Source: Lysobacter arvi
GTDB lineage: Bacteria > Pseudomonadota > Gammaproteobacteria > Xanthomonadales > Xanthomonadaceae
NCBI GenBank assembly: GCA_031216755.1
Contig: JARUHG010000003.1
Coordinates: forward strand, 248,001 to 312,000
Reading direction: 5' to 3'
Length of the DNA stretch: 64,000 nt
Each line of letters begins with the position of its first letter. Position 1 is the stretch's first letter. Made by a program: the position numbers and the translations under genes. Below are positions 9,646-19,437 of the stretch, in pieces. The notes under the pieces are model-generated. The model saw only the letters and a list, made by a program, of their open reading frames with translations. It was not told the DNA's origin and did no database searches.

Positions 9646-9648
9646 CCC

Positions 9649-10920
9649 ATGTCCGCGACCCGTACCGCGACTCGCACTGCGACAAAATCCGCCACCGCCG
9701 CACGTCGTCCCAACGGGATGGATACCTTCGTGTGGCAAGGCACCGATAAGCGCGGCAAGGTGATGAAAGGCGAGCAGCCGGCGAAGAACGCCAACGCGCT
9801 GCGCGCTGAACTTCGCAAACAGGGCATCACCCCGCGCACCGTCAAGGTGAAGGGCAAGCCCCTGCTCGGTGGTACCGGCCGTCGCATCACGCCGCTTGAC
9901 ATTGCGGTCTTCAGCCGTCAGCTGGCGACGATGATGAAATCCGGCGTGCCGATCGTCGGCGCCATCGAGATCATCGGCAATGGCAACAAGAACCCGCGGA
10001 TGACGACGCTGCTCAACACGATCCGGTCGGACATCGAGAGCGGCTCCTCACTGTATGAGGCGCTGAGTAAGCATCCGGTCCAGTTCGACGAGTTGTATCG
10101 CAACCTGGTCAAGGCCGGTGAAGGCGCGGGCGTACTGGAAACGGTGCTCGACACCATCGCTACGTATAAGGAGAACATCGAAGCCTTAAAGGGCAAGATC
10201 AAGAAGGCGATGTTCTACCCCGCCGCAGTCGTGGCGGTGGCGCTGATCGTATCAGCGATCCTGCTGGTGTTCGTGGTGCCGCAGTTCGAGAGCGTGTTCC
10301 AGAGCTTCGGCGCGGACCTGCCCGCCTTCACCAAGCTCGTCATCGCGATGAGCGATTTCATGGTGGCGTATTGGTGGCTTGTACTGGCGATAGTGCTCGG
10401 CACCGTGGTCGCGTTCATTACGGCTAAAAAACGGTCCATCGCCTTCTCGCGGTTCCTCGACCGGATGATGCTGAAGCTGCCGGTGGTGGGCCAGATCCTG
10501 CACAACTCGGCCATCGCGCGTTTCTCGCGCACGCTCGCGGTAACCTTCAAGGCGGGCGTGCCGCTGGTCGAGGCGCTGGACATTGTCGCGGGTGCTACCG
10601 GCAATTGCGTGTACGAAGACGCCGTCCGCAACATCCGCGACGACGTGTCGGTCGGTTACCCGGTCAACATGGCCATGAAGCAGGTGAACATCTTCCCCCA
10701 CATGGTCGTGCAGATGACCGCCATCGGCGAGGAGGCCGGCGCCCTTGATGCAATGCTGTTCAAGGTCGCCGAGTTCTACGAGCAGGAGGTGAACAACGCA
10801 GTGGACGCGCTTTCCAGCCTGCTGGAGCCGATGATCATGGTCTTTCTGGGCGTCATCGTCGGCGGCATGGTCGTGGCGATGTACCTGCCCATCTTCAAGC
10901 TCGGCGCGGTCGTGGGCTGA
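9649..10920 (+). CDS. pilC: PilC type IV pilus inner-membrane platform protein
   Basis: Polytopic platform protein that couples PilB and PilT to pilin insertion. It contains two T2SF domains, at about residues 90-210 (SRQLATMMKSGVPIVGAIEI) and 295-415 (FSRTLAVTFKAGVPLVEALD), three clear membrane segments, and the family ending in a hydrophobic helix (GGMVVAMYLPIFKLG). 423 residues is normal. The first ~20 residues are Thr/Ala/Arg-rich, so a later start at Met24 (position 9718) is possible. It lies directly after pilB and 45 bp before pilD. Confidence 0.96.
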   Translation: MSATRTATRTATKSATAARRPNGMDTFVWQGTDKRGKVMKGEQPAKNANALRAELRKQGITPRTVKVKGKPLLGGTGRRITPLDIAVFSRQLATMMKSGVPIVGAIEIIGNGNKNPRMTTLLNTIRSDIESGSSLYEALSKHPVQFDELYRNLVKAGEGAGVLETVLDTIATYKENIEALKGKIKKAMFYPAAVVAVALIVSAILLVFVVPQFESVFQSFGADLPAFTKLVIAMSDFMVAYWWLVLAIVLGTVVAFITAKKRSIAFSRFLDRMMLKLPVVGQILHNSAIARFSRTLAVTFKAGVPLVEALDIVAGATGNCVYEDAVRNIRDDVSVGYPVNMAMKQVNIFPHMVVQMTAIGEEAGALDAMLFKVAEFYEQEVNNAVDALSSLLEPMIMVFLGVIVGGMVVAMYLPIFKLGAVVG

Positions 10921-10965
10921 TCGCCTGCGATCACGCCGCACGGAACTTCGGGCACAATCCCGCGC

Positions 10966-11829
10966 ATGGCATTCCTCGATCAAAACCCCGCCATCGGTTT
11001 TCCGCTGGCGGCCGGGCTCGGCCTGCTGGTCGGCAGTTTCCTCAACGTGGTCATCCTGCGGCTGCCGAAGCGGCTGGAATGGCAGTGGCGCCGTGACAGC
11101 CGCGAGGTGCTCGGCGAACCCGACACCTACGATCCGCCGCCACCGGGGATCGTGGTCGAGCGCTCGCACTGCCCGCACTGCAAGCACCAGCTGTCGTGGT
11201 ACGAGAACATCCCGGTGTTCAGCTACCTGGCGCTGCGCGGGAAGTGCCGCAACTGCAAGGCGCCGATCTCGCCGCAGTACCCGCTCGTCGAGCTGCTGAC
11301 GATGCTCCTCGTCGTGGCGAGCGTGTGGCGGTTCGGATTCGGCTGGCAGGGCTTCGGCGCGATCGTCTTCACTTGCTTCCTCATCGTGCTGTCGGGGATC
11401 GACTTGCGGACGCAGTTGCTCCCCGACCAGCTCACCCTGCCGCTGATGTGGCTGGGCCTGATCGCTGCGTCGGACAATCTCTACTTCCCCGCGAAACCGG
11501 CCCTGCTCGGCGCGGTGGCGGGCTATCTCAGCCTCTGGATCGTCTGGTGGCTGTTCAAGCAGCTCACCGGCAAGGAAGGCATGGGCCATGGCGACTTCAA
11601 GCTGCTCGCCGCCATCGGCGCGTGGACCGGGCTGAAAGGCATCCTGCCGACGATCCTGCTGTCGTCGGTGATCGGCGCGGTGATCGGCTCGATCTGGCTG
11701 GCGATGAAAGGCCGGGACCGGGCGACGCCGATTCCGTTCGGGCCGTATCTCGCCATTGCCGGCTGGATCACCTTCTTCTGGGGCGGCCAGATCGTCGACA
11801 GCTACATGCAGTTCGCCGGGCTGAGGTAG
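10966..11829 (+). CDS. pilD: PilD prepilin peptidase / N-methyltransferase
   Basis: Bifunctional inner-membrane aspartic protease that cuts the leader of PilA and related pseudopilins at Gly/Phe and methylates the new N terminus. Visible features are the N-terminal GSFLNVVILRLP motif, two zinc-type C-X2-C pairs (CPHCKH and CRNCKAP) typical of the methylating enzymes, the catalytic aspartates in SGIDLRTQLLPDQLTLP and GHGDFKLLAAIGAWTG, and about eight membrane spans. 287 residues is full length. Grouped with pilB and pilC, as is common in gammaproteobacteria. Confidence 0.96.
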   Translation: MAFLDQNPAIGFPLAAGLGLLVGSFLNVVILRLPKRLEWQWRRDSREVLGEPDTYDPPPPGIVVERSHCPHCKHQLSWYENIPVFSYLALRGKCRNCKAPISPQYPLVELLTMLLVVASVWRFGFGWQGFGAIVFTCFLIVLSGIDLRTQLLPDQLTLPLMWLGLIAASDNLYFPAKPALLGAVAGYLSLWIVWWLFKQLTGKEGMGHGDFKLLAAIGAWTGLKGILPTILLSSVIGAVIGSIWLAMKGRDRATPIPFGPYLAIAGWITFFWGGQIVDSYMQFAGLR

Positions 11830-11884
11830 ACGGTCGCCGCCCGCCGCGGTTTACCCTACCCGCCCCGAAGCGGCGCACAGGCCC

Positions 11885-12502
11885 ATGAGCGAGTTCATCG
11901 TCGGCGTCACCGGAGGCGTCGCTTCCGGCAAGAGCGAAGTCACGCGCCGCTTCGAAGCGCTGGGCGTCGTGGTCGCCGACGCCGACGTCGCCGCCCGTGC
12001 CGCCGTCGAGGCCGGATCGGACGGATTGGCGGAGGTGGTCGCCGCGTTCGGTGCGGACGTCCTCACGCCGGACGGCCAGCTTGATCGCGCTGCGATGCGG
12101 CGGCACGTGTTCGGCGACGAAGCAGCGCGTCGTCGCCTCGAGGCTATCGTCCACCCCCGCGTGCGAGCGAGCCTTCGCGCGCGCTGCGAGGCCGCGAACG
12201 GCCCGTACGCGATCGCCGCCATTCCCCTCCTCGCCGAAGGCGGCGGGCGTGACGCCTACCCGTGGCTGTCGCGCATTCTCGTCGTCGATGTACCGGTCGA
12301 CGTGCAACGCGCACGCGTCATGGCGCGCGACCGCGTGGACGCCGAACTTGCGCAGCGGATGATCGTCGCGCAGGCCACCCGCGATCAGCGTCTGGCGATC
12401 GCCGACGATGTCATCGTGAACGATGGCCCCATCGAGCGGCTCGCGTCGCACGTGGCGGCGCTGGACCGCCGCTATCGGGCGCTCGCCGCGGCGCAGGGTT
12501 GA
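11885..12502 (+). CDS. coaE: dephospho-CoA kinase
   Basis: Last step of coenzyme A synthesis: phosphorylates the 3'-OH of dephospho-CoA using ATP. The P-loop is GVTGGVASGKSEV at residues 7-19, and D-A-D (VVADADVAAR) is the usual substrate-binding acid pair. 205 residues matches the family. It follows pilD by 55 bp, the pilBCD-coaE order common in Pseudomonas and Xanthomonas. It converges with the NUDIX-ThiE gene, leaving only 25 bp between stops. Confidence 0.95.
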   Translation: MSEFIVGVTGGVASGKSEVTRRFEALGVVVADADVAARAAVEAGSDGLAEVVAAFGADVLTPDGQLDRAAMRRHVFGDEAARRRLEAIVHPRVRASLRARCEAANGPYAIAAIPLLAEGGGRDAYPWLSRILVVDVPVDVQRARVMARDRVDAELAQRMIVAQATRDQRLAIADDVIVNDGPIERLASHVAALDRRYRALAAAQG

Positions 12503-12527
12503 GCGGGCCGCTTGCGCTCGACGCGGA

Positions 12528-13532
12528 TCAGGCCGACGGCCAGAGGCCGCGGATCGCCGCGATGCCCTGCGCGCCATGCGCCCGCGCTTCGTCGACGTCT
12601 CCCGGCCCGAGTCCGCCGATCGCGTAGATCGGCAGCGACACGCGTTCGCGCATTGCGGCAAAGCCGTCCCAGCCGATCCCGGCGACACCCGGATGACTCG
12701 GGGTCGCTTTGAGCGTCCCGAGCACGGCGAAGTCGCATCCGAGGGCTTCGGCAGCCAGCAGGTCGTCCACGCCGTGGCACGAGGCCGCGAGCGGCAGGCC
12801 GGCCGGAATCGGGCGTTCCCGCAGGCCATGCAGTAGTCGTGACGGCAGATGCAGACCGAGTCCGAATTCGGTCGCGAGCGCCACGTCGCCGTTCACCAGC
12901 GCTTCGGCGCCCGCCTGACGACACAGCCGCGCAGCCCGTGCCACGAGCCCGACCCAGCGGTTCTTGTCGAGCGCGGAAGCGCGCAGTTGAACGCGCCGCA
13001 CGCCGTGCGCCAGCGCACGCTTCAGCCGCGACAGCCAGTCCGCGTCATCGACATTCGGTGGCGGCGTCACGAGGTAATGCGGCGGTTGCAGGAGCGCGGC
13101 GACGACCGGCCGGTCGGCCGGCGGCATCGCGTAGCTGCCCAGTTTCTGCGGCGGCACCCACACCAGGGCCTGCCCTTCCAGGCCGCGAGCGTGGCCGCGC
13201 CAGGCGACGATACTTCGTACGTCCAGACGCAGGCGCTTGTCCGGGTAACGCTGGGGGACGTTGATCAGCGGCGCGCCGATGTCGACATCGATGCCGAGCT
13301 CCTCGCGCAGTTCGCGTGCGAGTGCGGCTTCGGCGGATTCGCCCGGTTCGTGCTTGCCGCCCGGGAATTCCCACAGGCCGGCGAGGTCGCGGCCTTCGGT
13401 GCGCCGCGCCAGCAGCACCCGGCCGCGCGCATCGCGGATGACGCCGGCGACCACTTCGACGTGCCGCAGTGCGCGATCGACCGCACCCGTCACGCCCACG
13501 GAGGCGATGTCGCCTGGAAAAATGGTGTTCAC
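12528..13532 (-). CDS. NUDIX hydrolase (MutT-like) fused to a ThiE-like domain
   Basis: The N-terminal half (about residues 25-155) is a MutT-type NUDIX domain with the box GGKHEPGESAEAALARELREELG, expected to hydrolyse 8-oxo-dGTP or similar nucleotides. (Stated in two parts: GGKHEPGESAEAA then LARELREELG.) The C-terminal half (about 170-334) resembles thiamine-phosphate synthase: RALAHGVRRVQLR, a V-N-G-D segment, and LGTLKATPSHPG...GIGWDGF. This fusion is well known in gammaproteobacteria, and the ThiE part is of uncertain activity. It lies downstream of secA, 78 bp away on the same strand, as mutT follows secA in Escherichia coli. Repair or sanitising of nucleotides is the likelier role; thiamine synthesis from this domain is unproved. 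Confidence 0.88.
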   Translation of the reverse strand: MNTIFPGDIASVGVTGAVDRALRHVEVVAGVIRDARGRVLLARRTEGRDLAGLWEFPGGKHEPGESAEAALARELREELGIDVDIGAPLINVPQRYPDKRLRLDVRSIVAWRGHARGLEGQALVWVPPQKLGSYAMPPADRPVVAALLQPPHYLVTPPPNVDDADWLSRLKRALAHGVRRVQLRASALDKNRWVGLVARAARLCRQAGAEALVNGDVALATEFGLGLHLPSRLLHGLRERPIPAGLPLAASCHGVDDLLAAEALGCDFAVLGTLKATPSHPGVAGIGWDGFAAMRERVSLPIYAIGGLGPGDVDEARAHGAQGIAAIRGLWPSA

Positions 13533-13610
13533 CTGCGTGGCGGAGCGAAGGTCACGCCCCGCCGCCGGCCCTCCCCCACGTGCGGGAGAGGGCGCCTGGA
13601 GCCGCTGCCG

Positions 13611-16340
13611 TCAGGCGATCTGCCCATGGCAGTGCTTGTACTTCTTGCCGCTGCCGCACGGGCAGGGATCGTTACGGCCGACGTTGTTGAACACGTCGCC
13701 GCCCGCGCCGGCCCGCGCCTGCGCGGCTTCTTCGTCGGCACCGTAGCCGCCGGCGGAGGCATGCTGGAACTGCATCTGGCGCGCCTGCGCTTCGGCGGCC
13801 GCGCGTTCCTGCGCCTCCAGGGCAGCGACTTCGTCCTCGCTGCGGATGCGCACGCGCGCCAGCAGCGTCACGACTTCGCGCTTCACCTTCTCCAGCATTT
13901 CGGAGAACAGTTCGAACGCTTCCTTCTTGTATTCCTGCTTCGGCTGCTTCTGCGCGTAGCCGCGCAGGTGGATGCCCTGGCGCAGGTAGTCCATGCGCGC
14001 CAGGTGCTCCTTCCAGTTCTGGTCGAGCACGTTGAGCATGATGTGCTTCTCGAGCAGACGCATGGTCTCGGCGCCCAGTTGCGCCTCGCGCTGCGCGAAG
14101 TGGCCTTCGACGGCCTCCTGCACCAGGCGCTCGATCGTCTCCGCGTCGACTTCCTCGCTCTTGCCGACGAACTCGGTCAGCGACATCTGCACGCCGAACT
14201 CGGACGCGAGCGTCGCCTCCAGGCCCGGCAGGTCCCACTGGTCGTCGACCGAATTGGGCGGCACGAAGCGCGCCACGAGGTCGGCCACCACGTCGCCGCG
14301 GATGCCTTCGATGTTCTCGCTGACGCTGTCGGCTTCCAGCAGCTCGTCGCGCTGCGCGTAGATGACCTTGCGCTGGTCATTGTTGACGTCGTCGAAGTCG
14401 AGCAGGTTCTTGCGGATGTCGAAGTTGTGGGCCTCGACCTTGCGCTGCGCGTTGGCGATCTGCTTGGTCACCAGCGGGCTTTCGATGATGTCGTCTTCCT
14501 TCAGCCCCATGCGCGCCATCACGCGCTGCACCCAGTCGGCCGCGAAGATGCGCATCAGGTTGTCTTCGAGCGACAGGTAGAAGCGCGAGGAACCCGGGTC
14601 GCCCTGGCGGCCGGCGCGGCCGCGCAGCTGGTTGTCGATGCGGCGGCTTTCGTGGCGTTCGGTGCCGACGATGTGCAGGCCGCCGGCGGCCTTCACCGCC
14701 TCATGGCGCGCCTGCCATTCGGACTTCAGGCGAGCCTTGGTGACTTCGTCGACCGGTCCGCCGTTCTTGGCTTCAAGCTCGGCGATCTCGTTCTCGAGCG
14801 AGCCGCCGAGCACGATGTCGGTGCCGCGGCCGGCCATGTTGGTGGCGATGGTGATCGCGCCCGGACGACCCGCCTGCGCGACGATCTGCGCCTCGCGCTC
14901 GTGCTGCTTGGCGTTGAGCACTTCGTGGTGGATGCCCGCGTCGCGCAGCTGCTGGCTGAGCATTTCCGACACTTCGATCGAGGTCGTGCCCACCAGCACC
15001 GGCTGCTTGCGGGCGTTGGCGTCCTTGATCTCGTTGAGCACCGCGCGGTACTTGCCGTTGCGGTTGAGGAACACCGCGTCCGGATGGTCCTTTCGCTGCA
15101 CCGGCTTGTGGGTCGGGATCACGATGACTTCCAGGCCGTAGATGCTCTGGAACTCGTAGGCCTCGGTGTCTGCCGTACCGGTCATGCCGGACAGCTTCTT
15201 GTACATGCGGAACAGGTTCTGGAAGGTGATGCTCGCCAGCGTCTGGTTCTCGCGCTGGACCGGCACGCCCTCCTTCGCTTCGACTGCCTGGTGCAGGCCG
15301 TCGGACCAGCGCCGGCCGGCGAGCGTGCGGCCGGTGAATTCGTCGACGATCACGACCTCGCCATCGCGCACGATGTAGTCCACGTCGCGCTGGTAGATGG
15401 CATGCGCGCGCAGGGCGGCGTTGAGGTGGTGCACGACGCTGAGGTTCTGCGCGTCGTAGAGCGTGTCGTCTTCACCCTGCAGGATGCCGGCCTGGCGCAG
15501 CAGGCTCTCGGCGCGTTCCTGGCCGGCCTCGGACAGGTGCACCTGCTTGCCCTTTTCGTCGACCCAATAGTCGCCTTCGGCATCTTCGGCCGCCTGGCGC
15601 GACAACTGCGGGACGATGCGGTTGACCTTGATGTACAGCTCCGGCGACTCGTCGGCCGGTCCGGAGATGATCAACGGCGTGCGGGCCTCGTCGATCAGGA
15701 TCGAGTCGACTTCGTCGACGATCGCGTAATGCAGGCTGCGCTGGAAGCGGTCTTCCTTCGACAGCGCCATGTTGTCGCGCAGGTAGTCGAAGCCGAATTC
15801 GTTGTTGGTGCCGTAGGTGATGTCCGCGGCGTACGCGGCGTGCTTGTCGCTGTGCGGCATGCCCGGGTAGACCACGCCGACCGACAGGCCCAGCCAGTTG
15901 TACAGGCGGCCCATCCAGGCCGAGTCGCGACGGGCGAGGTAGTCGTTGACGGTGACCACGTGGACGCCCTTGCCTTCCAGCGCATTGAGGTACACCGGCA
16001 GCGTGGCGACCAGGGTCTTGCCCTCGCCCGTGCGCATTTCGGCGATCTTGCCCAGGTGCAGCACCATGCCGCCGATCAGCTGCACGTCGTAGTGACGCAT
16101 GCCGAGCACGCGCTTGGACGCCTCGCGACAGACGGCGAACGCCTCCGGCAGGATCTTGTCGAGCGATTCGCCATCGACGATGCGCTTCTGGAACTCGGGC
16201 GTCTTGGCCTGCAACTGCTCATCGGAGAGCTTCTGCATCTCCGGCTCGAGCGCGTTGATCTTGGCGACGGAGCGTTGCAGTTGGCGCAGCAGGCGATCGT
16301 TGCGGCTGCCGAAAACGCGGGTAAGCAGGCTGTTGAGCAT
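13611..16340 (-). CDS. secA: SecA preprotein translocase ATPase
   Basis: Motor ATPase that drives proteins through SecYEG. The 909-residue protein starts [16 protein letters not shown]. It has Walker A ([14 protein letters not shown]), the DEVDS Walker B box ([15 protein letters not shown]), [18 protein letters not shown]-like ([13 protein letters not shown]), and the C-terminal SecB/zinc motif [17 protein letters not shown]. An upstream in-frame start at 16394 would add 18 residues not found in the family. Preceded on the same strand by the M23 peptidase gene and its terminator-like hairpin, so secA probably has its own promoter in 16341-16445. Secure. Confidence 0.98.
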   Translation of the reverse strand: MLNSLLTRVFGSRNDRLLRQLQRSVAKINALEPEMQKLSDEQLQAKTPEFQKRIVDGESLDKILPEAFAVCREASKRVLGMRHYDVQLIGGMVLHLGKIAEMRTGEGKTLVATLPVYLNALEGKGVHVVTVNDYLARRDSAWMGRLYNWLGLSVGVVYPGMPHSDKHAAYAADITYGTNNEFGFDYLRDNMALSKEDRFQRSLHYAIVDEVDSILIDEARTPLIISGPADESPELYIKVNRIVPQLSRQAAEDAEGDYWVDEKGKQVHLSEAGQERAESLLRQAGILQGEDDTLYDAQNLSVVHHLNAALRAHAIYQRDVDYIVRDGEVVIVDEFTGRTLAGRRWSDGLHQAVEAKEGVPVQRENQTLASITFQNLFRMYKKLSGMTGTADTEAYEFQSIYGLEVIVIPTHKPVQRKDHPDAVFLNRNGKYRAVLNEIKDANARKQPVLVGTTSIEVSEMLSQQLRDAGIHHEVLNAKQHEREAQIVAQAGRPGAITIATNMAGRGTDIVLGGSLENEIAELEAKNGGPVDEVTKARLKSEWQARHEAVKAAGGLHIVGTERHESRRIDNQLRGRAGRQGDPGSSRFYLSLEDNLMRIFAADWVQRVMARMGLKEDDIIESPLVTKQIANAQRKVEAHNFDIRKNLLDFDDVNNDQRKVIYAQRDELLEADSVSENIEGIRGDVVADLVARFVPPNSVDDQWDLPGLEATLASEFGVQMSLTEFVGKSEEVDAETIERLVQEAVEGHFAQREAQLGAETMRLLEKHIMLNVLDQNWKEHLARMDYLRQGIHLRGYAQKQPKQEYKKEAFELFSEMLEKVKREVVTLLARVRIRSEDEVAALEAQERAAAEAQARQMQFQHASAGGYGADEEAAQARAGAGGDVFNNVGRNDPCPCGSGKKYKHCHGQIA

Positions 16341-16445
16341 GGAGTGCGACTGGGTCCGTGTAGCGGAACAGGGAAACCGGCGGGCCGGACGCATTCAGAG
16401 TCCGCGTCCACCGGCAAGTTCCCCGAAGGAAGGCTCTGGCGGCTC

Positions 16446-16475
16446 AAATGAAATCGGGGCGCCGCGCGCCCCGAT
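16446..16475 (-). terminator. terminator-like hairpin after the M23 peptidase gene
   Basis: Read on the minus strand, a perfect 10-bp stem (ATCGGGGCGC with GCGCCCCGAT, 3-base loop) is followed by TTTCATTT. It lies about 165 bp beyond the M23 peptidase stop and just upstream of the secA leader. The T tract is imperfect. I see no gene in the remaining 16476-16640. Confidence 0.6.
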
Positions 16476-16640
16476 CCTCTCGAGCCTGAACTGTGGCCGC
16501 CCCGATTGTAGCGTGTGGGCGAGCTGGGGTGCTTGCAAGGCGCGGGCTCCGGGCGCCCGGAGTGAGCCGCAGCCGCAGGATCCGCGCTCCGCGGGAGGCC
16601 GCCAGTCGGGAAGCTCAGCCGGCCCGGTCCCTCGCGGCCC

Positions 16641-17564
16641 TCAGCCCTTGATCTCCATCTTGAGCGGGGACTGCTGGCTCAGGAACTTTCGCGGGTTCAC
16701 GACGCGATTGTTCTCCCACACCTCGAAGTGCACGTGGGCGCCGGTCGAACGGCCCGTGGAACCGGCCTTGGCGATCTCCTGCCCGGCACGTACCAGCTCG
16801 CCGACCTTGCGGGTCAGGCGCGAGTTGTGCGCATAGCGCGTGACGTAGCCGTTGCCGTGGTCCACTTCGATGACGTTGCCGTAGCCGGACCGCACGCCCG
16901 AGTAGCTGACCACGCCGTCGGCGACCGCGAGCACCGGGTCTCCCACGTTCGCCTTGAAATCGATGCCCTTGTGGTTCGCGTGGCCGCCGCTGAACGGATC
17001 GGCGCGGCCGCCGAAGCCGGAGGTGATGTAGCTGTTCGCGATCGGCTCGCGACCCGGCACGGCGTTCATGTCGAGCTGGCGATTGAAGAGCAGCGACTCC
17101 AGCACCGAAAGCTGCTCGCCGGACGCCTTGAACTGCGCGTCCAGCGTGGCCATGCCTTCGTCCAGTTCGGTCTTGGTCATGTCACGCACGGGGCCGACAC
17201 CACCGACGCCGACGGGCTTGTCGAAGTCGAATTCGCCGTCCTGGAGCTGGCCGATGCGGGTGAGGCGCTCGCCGAGGGCGTTGAGGCGGTTGGCCTCCGC
17301 CTGCAGCTCGCCCATGCGGGCGGCCAGGGCGTTGATTTCGCGCTGGGCGTCGCGGCGGGTCGCTGCGATCAACGCCTCCTGCTGCTCGGCCTGGCTGCGC
17401 AGGACGGCGTTGTCGGCGAAGGTGAGGCCCGCGCCGAGCGCGGTACCGGTTCCCAGCAGCACCGCCATCGCCAGCGCCGGACGCTGCGCGCCCCAGTGGC
17501 CGGCACGCTGCAGCCAATACGAAAGCTGCACGCGGGATTTGTTTACGATGGTTGAATAAGTCAT
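16641..17564 (-). CDS. M23 family metallopeptidase (LytM-type), membrane-anchored
   Basis: Predicted periplasmic zinc endopeptidase or LytM-like regulator acting on peptidoglycan. The 307 residues run: short cytoplasmic N terminus, one membrane segment at about 30-52 (LAMAVLLGTGTALGAGLTF), a coiled-coil-like stretch to about 130, and an M23 domain at about 190-295. The zinc ligands are intact: H and D in NHKGIDF, and H-V-H in GAHVHFEVW. Active zinc ligands favour a true hydrolase rather than an EnvC-like activator. The start MTYSTIVNK shares two bases with the dciA start codon on the other strand. The order secA - M23 - dciA - lpxC resembles that of Pseudomonas. Confidence 0.9.
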   Translation of the reverse strand: MTYSTIVNKSRVQLSYWLQRAGHWGAQRPALAMAVLLGTGTALGAGLTFADNAVLRSQAEQQEALIAATRRDAQREINALAARMGELQAEANRLNALGERLTRIGQLQDGEFDFDKPVGVGGVGPVRDMTKTELDEGMATLDAQFKASGEQLSVLESLLFNRQLDMNAVPGREPIANSYITSGFGGRADPFSGGHANHKGIDFKANVGDPVLAVADGVVSYSGVRSGYGNVIEVDHGNGYVTRYAHNSRLTRKVGELVRAGQEIAKAGSTGRSTGAHVHFEVWENNRVVNPRKFLSQQSPLKMEIKG

Positions 17565-18018
17565 GTCCAGTTCTGATTCCAAGCCCAGGCCGCGCAAGGG
17601 CGGCCCCTCGACTCCACGTGCCGCGCTCGATGCGCTGCTCGCCGAGCCCGCTGGCGGTCCGGTGCGCCGTGCCCTGTGGCTCGACGAACTGGACCAACGG
17701 TTTCGTCCGCTCCTGCCGCCGTCGCTGGCCGCGCATGCGCGACTGGCCAACTACGAGCGCGGCAGGCTCGTGTTTGTCGTCGATGCCCCGGTGTGGCGAG
17801 CCAAGATGCGGCTCGCTGCCCCTGAACTCCTCGACGCGGCCCGTTCCATCGGGCTGGATGCGGCTGAACTCATCGTCAAAACGACAACGCCGGTGATCGC
17901 CTCCCCGCAATCGGACCGGAAAGCCAAACCCATCTCTGCCACTGCGCTGCAGGCATTGCAGGCAGCGCTGGAATCGCTGAAGGACCCGGAATCCACCGGC
18001 TCCAGCGGTTCCCCTTGA
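17563..18018 (+). CDS. dciA: DciA-type replicative helicase loader (DUF721)
   Basis: DciA proteins load the replicative helicase DnaB in bacteria lacking DnaC. The 151-residue product has the DUF721 core at about residues 20-100: LLPPSLAAHARLANYERGRL, then VFVVDAPVWRAKMRLAAPEL, matching the conserved pattern of a strand-turn followed by a Trp-containing helix. The C-terminal ~45 residues are low complexity and look disordered, as in other DciA proteins. It starts back-to-back with the M23 peptidase: the two ATG codons overlap in a CATG palindrome, so both leaders run inside the opposite gene. No strong ribosome-binding site is visible. Function rests on family and gene order. Confidence 0.83.
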   Translation: MSSSDSKPRPRKGGPSTPRAALDALLAEPAGGPVRRALWLDELDQRFRPLLPPSLAAHARLANYERGRLVFVVDAPVWRAKMRLAAPELLDAARSIGLDAAELIVKTTTPVIASPQSDRKAKPISATALQALQAALESLKDPESTGSSGSP

Positions 18019-18157
18019 ACGTCGTTCGCATTGGCAGGTTTGTTGCCGCCGCCTCGATACGCCAAGGTTCGGGGCATGCTAAAGGCCTAACCCCTTGAAT
18101 TTGTTAAGAGGTTAGAAACCTTTCGGAAGAATTTAGTTAAATAAATGTTAAAGCGTC

Positions 18158-18172
18158 ACGTGAAGTTCACGT
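18158..18172. repeat. perfect 15-bp dyad between dciA and lpxC
   Basis: ACGTGAA-G-TTCACGT is a perfect inverted repeat with 7-bp arms, itself inside a wider CGTCAC...GTGACG dyad (18154-18180). The gap 18019-18238 lies between two converging genes and is AT-richer than its flanks. There is no T tract, so this is not an evident terminator. It could be an operator of an unseen small gene or a structured transcript end. Confidence 0.4.
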
Positions 18173-18238
18173 CTGTGACGCCCGCCCAATTCATGAAAAC
18201 GATTGCGGCGCGTGTTCCAGCCGCGTGGCGCAGACCGC

Positions 18239-19153
18239 TCAGACGGTGGCCGGGATCCCGTAGGTCACGGGCGCTTCACGCGCGTCCGACTCGGTGAAAC
18301 TCACCTCGTCCCAGGCCGAACGTTCGGCCAGCAATGCACGAACGAGCTTGTTGTTGAGCGCGTGGCCCGACTTGAAACCGACGTAGGCGCCGATGATCGG
18401 ACGACCGGCCAGGTACAGGTCGCCCACCGCGTCCAGGATCTTGTGGCGCACGAACTCGTCGGCATAACGCAGCCCGTCGTCGTTCAGCACGCGGAACTCG
18501 TCGAGCACGATCGCGTTGTCCATCGAGCCGCCCAGGCCGAGGTTGCGCTCGCGCATGTATTCCAGGTCGCGCATGAAGCCGAACGTGCGGGCGCGGCTGA
18601 CTTCCTGGATGTAGTTGGCCGTCGAGAACTCCACCACGGCGCGGGATTGCGACGCCGGAATCGCCGGGTGGTCGAACTGCACGGTGAAGTCCAGACGGAA
18701 ACCGTCGTAGGGCTCGAAACGCGCGACCTTGTCGCCCTCGCGCACTTCCACCGGCTGCCGGATGCGGATGAAACGCTTAGGGGCGTCCTGTTCGTGGATC
18801 CCCGCCGACTGCAGCAGGAACACGAACGGCCCGGACGAGCCGTCCATGATCGGCACTTCGGCCGCCGACAGCTCGACATATAGATTGTCGACGCCCAGCC
18901 CCGCGAGCGCGGAGAGCAGGTGCTCGACGGTCTGGATCTTCGCCGGGCCGCAGGTCAGGCCGGTGCACAACGTCGTCTCGGTGACCAGCTCCGCGCTGGC
19001 CGGCACCTCGACCACCGGGTCCAGGTCCACGCGCCGGAACACGATGCCGGTGTCGACCGGCGCCGGACGCAGCGTGAGAAAGACCTTCTCGCCACTGTGC
19101 AGGCCCACGCCGGTGGCGCGGATCACGTTCTTGAGGGTGCGCTGACGCAGCAT
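18239..19153 (-). CDS. lpxC: UDP-3-O-acyl-N-acetylglucosamine deacetylase
   Basis: Committed zinc-dependent step of lipid A synthesis: deacetylates UDP-3-O-acyl-GlcNAc. It starts [20 protein letters not shown]. It shows the zinc-site His of [13 protein letters not shown], the second zinc region ([16 protein letters not shown]), and the C-terminal catalytic His in [12 protein letters not shown]. 304 residues is full length. It follows ftsZ in the same direction after 284 bp, the usual ftsZ-lpxC order, and the spacer (no gene seen) should hold its own promoter. Confidence 0.98.
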   Translation of the reverse strand: MLRQRTLKNVIRATGVGLHSGEKVFLTLRPAPVDTGIVFRRVDLDPVVEVPASAELVTETTLCTGLTCGPAKIQTVEHLLSALAGLGVDNLYVELSAAEVPIMDGSSGPFVFLLQSAGIHEQDAPKRFIRIRQPVEVREGDKVARFEPYDGFRLDFTVQFDHPAIPASQSRAVVEFSTANYIQEVSRARTFGFMRDLEYMRERNLGLGGSMDNAIVLDEFRVLNDDGLRYADEFVRHKILDAVGDLYLAGRPIIGAYVGFKSGHALNNKLVRALLAERSAWDEVSFTESDAREAPVTYGIPATV

Positions 19154-19437
19154 GGGGGGCGACCTTGGGGGGCGGCGTTCTTCTTGTTACGTAGGTGCGA
19201 CCGCAGGCAGATGCAAATCGTTCTCGCCTGAACGGCCGGGAAGAATAGCACCGCCTACGCTGAACCATGACGGAAAGATGTCACGGTCCCGTGAAGGCAA
19301 ACCGGTCGGCCGATCCGTTGGCGGGAGGCGGCCGACCCCGCCCAGAAGGGCGAAGAAGCGCGAGGACGAGCGGCCTCCCCGTGGCGAGGGAGGACTCGTT
19401 GGAGCCGGGCCCGGCGGTGCGCGCCGGGCCGATGACC

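Noticed and set aside
12849-16451. 1200-residue open frame on the plus strand opposite secA
   Set aside because: It is the antisense of secA and the NUDIX-ThiE gene; composition is Ala/Arg/His/Val-rich with no recognisable domain, as expected from a high-GC complementary frame.
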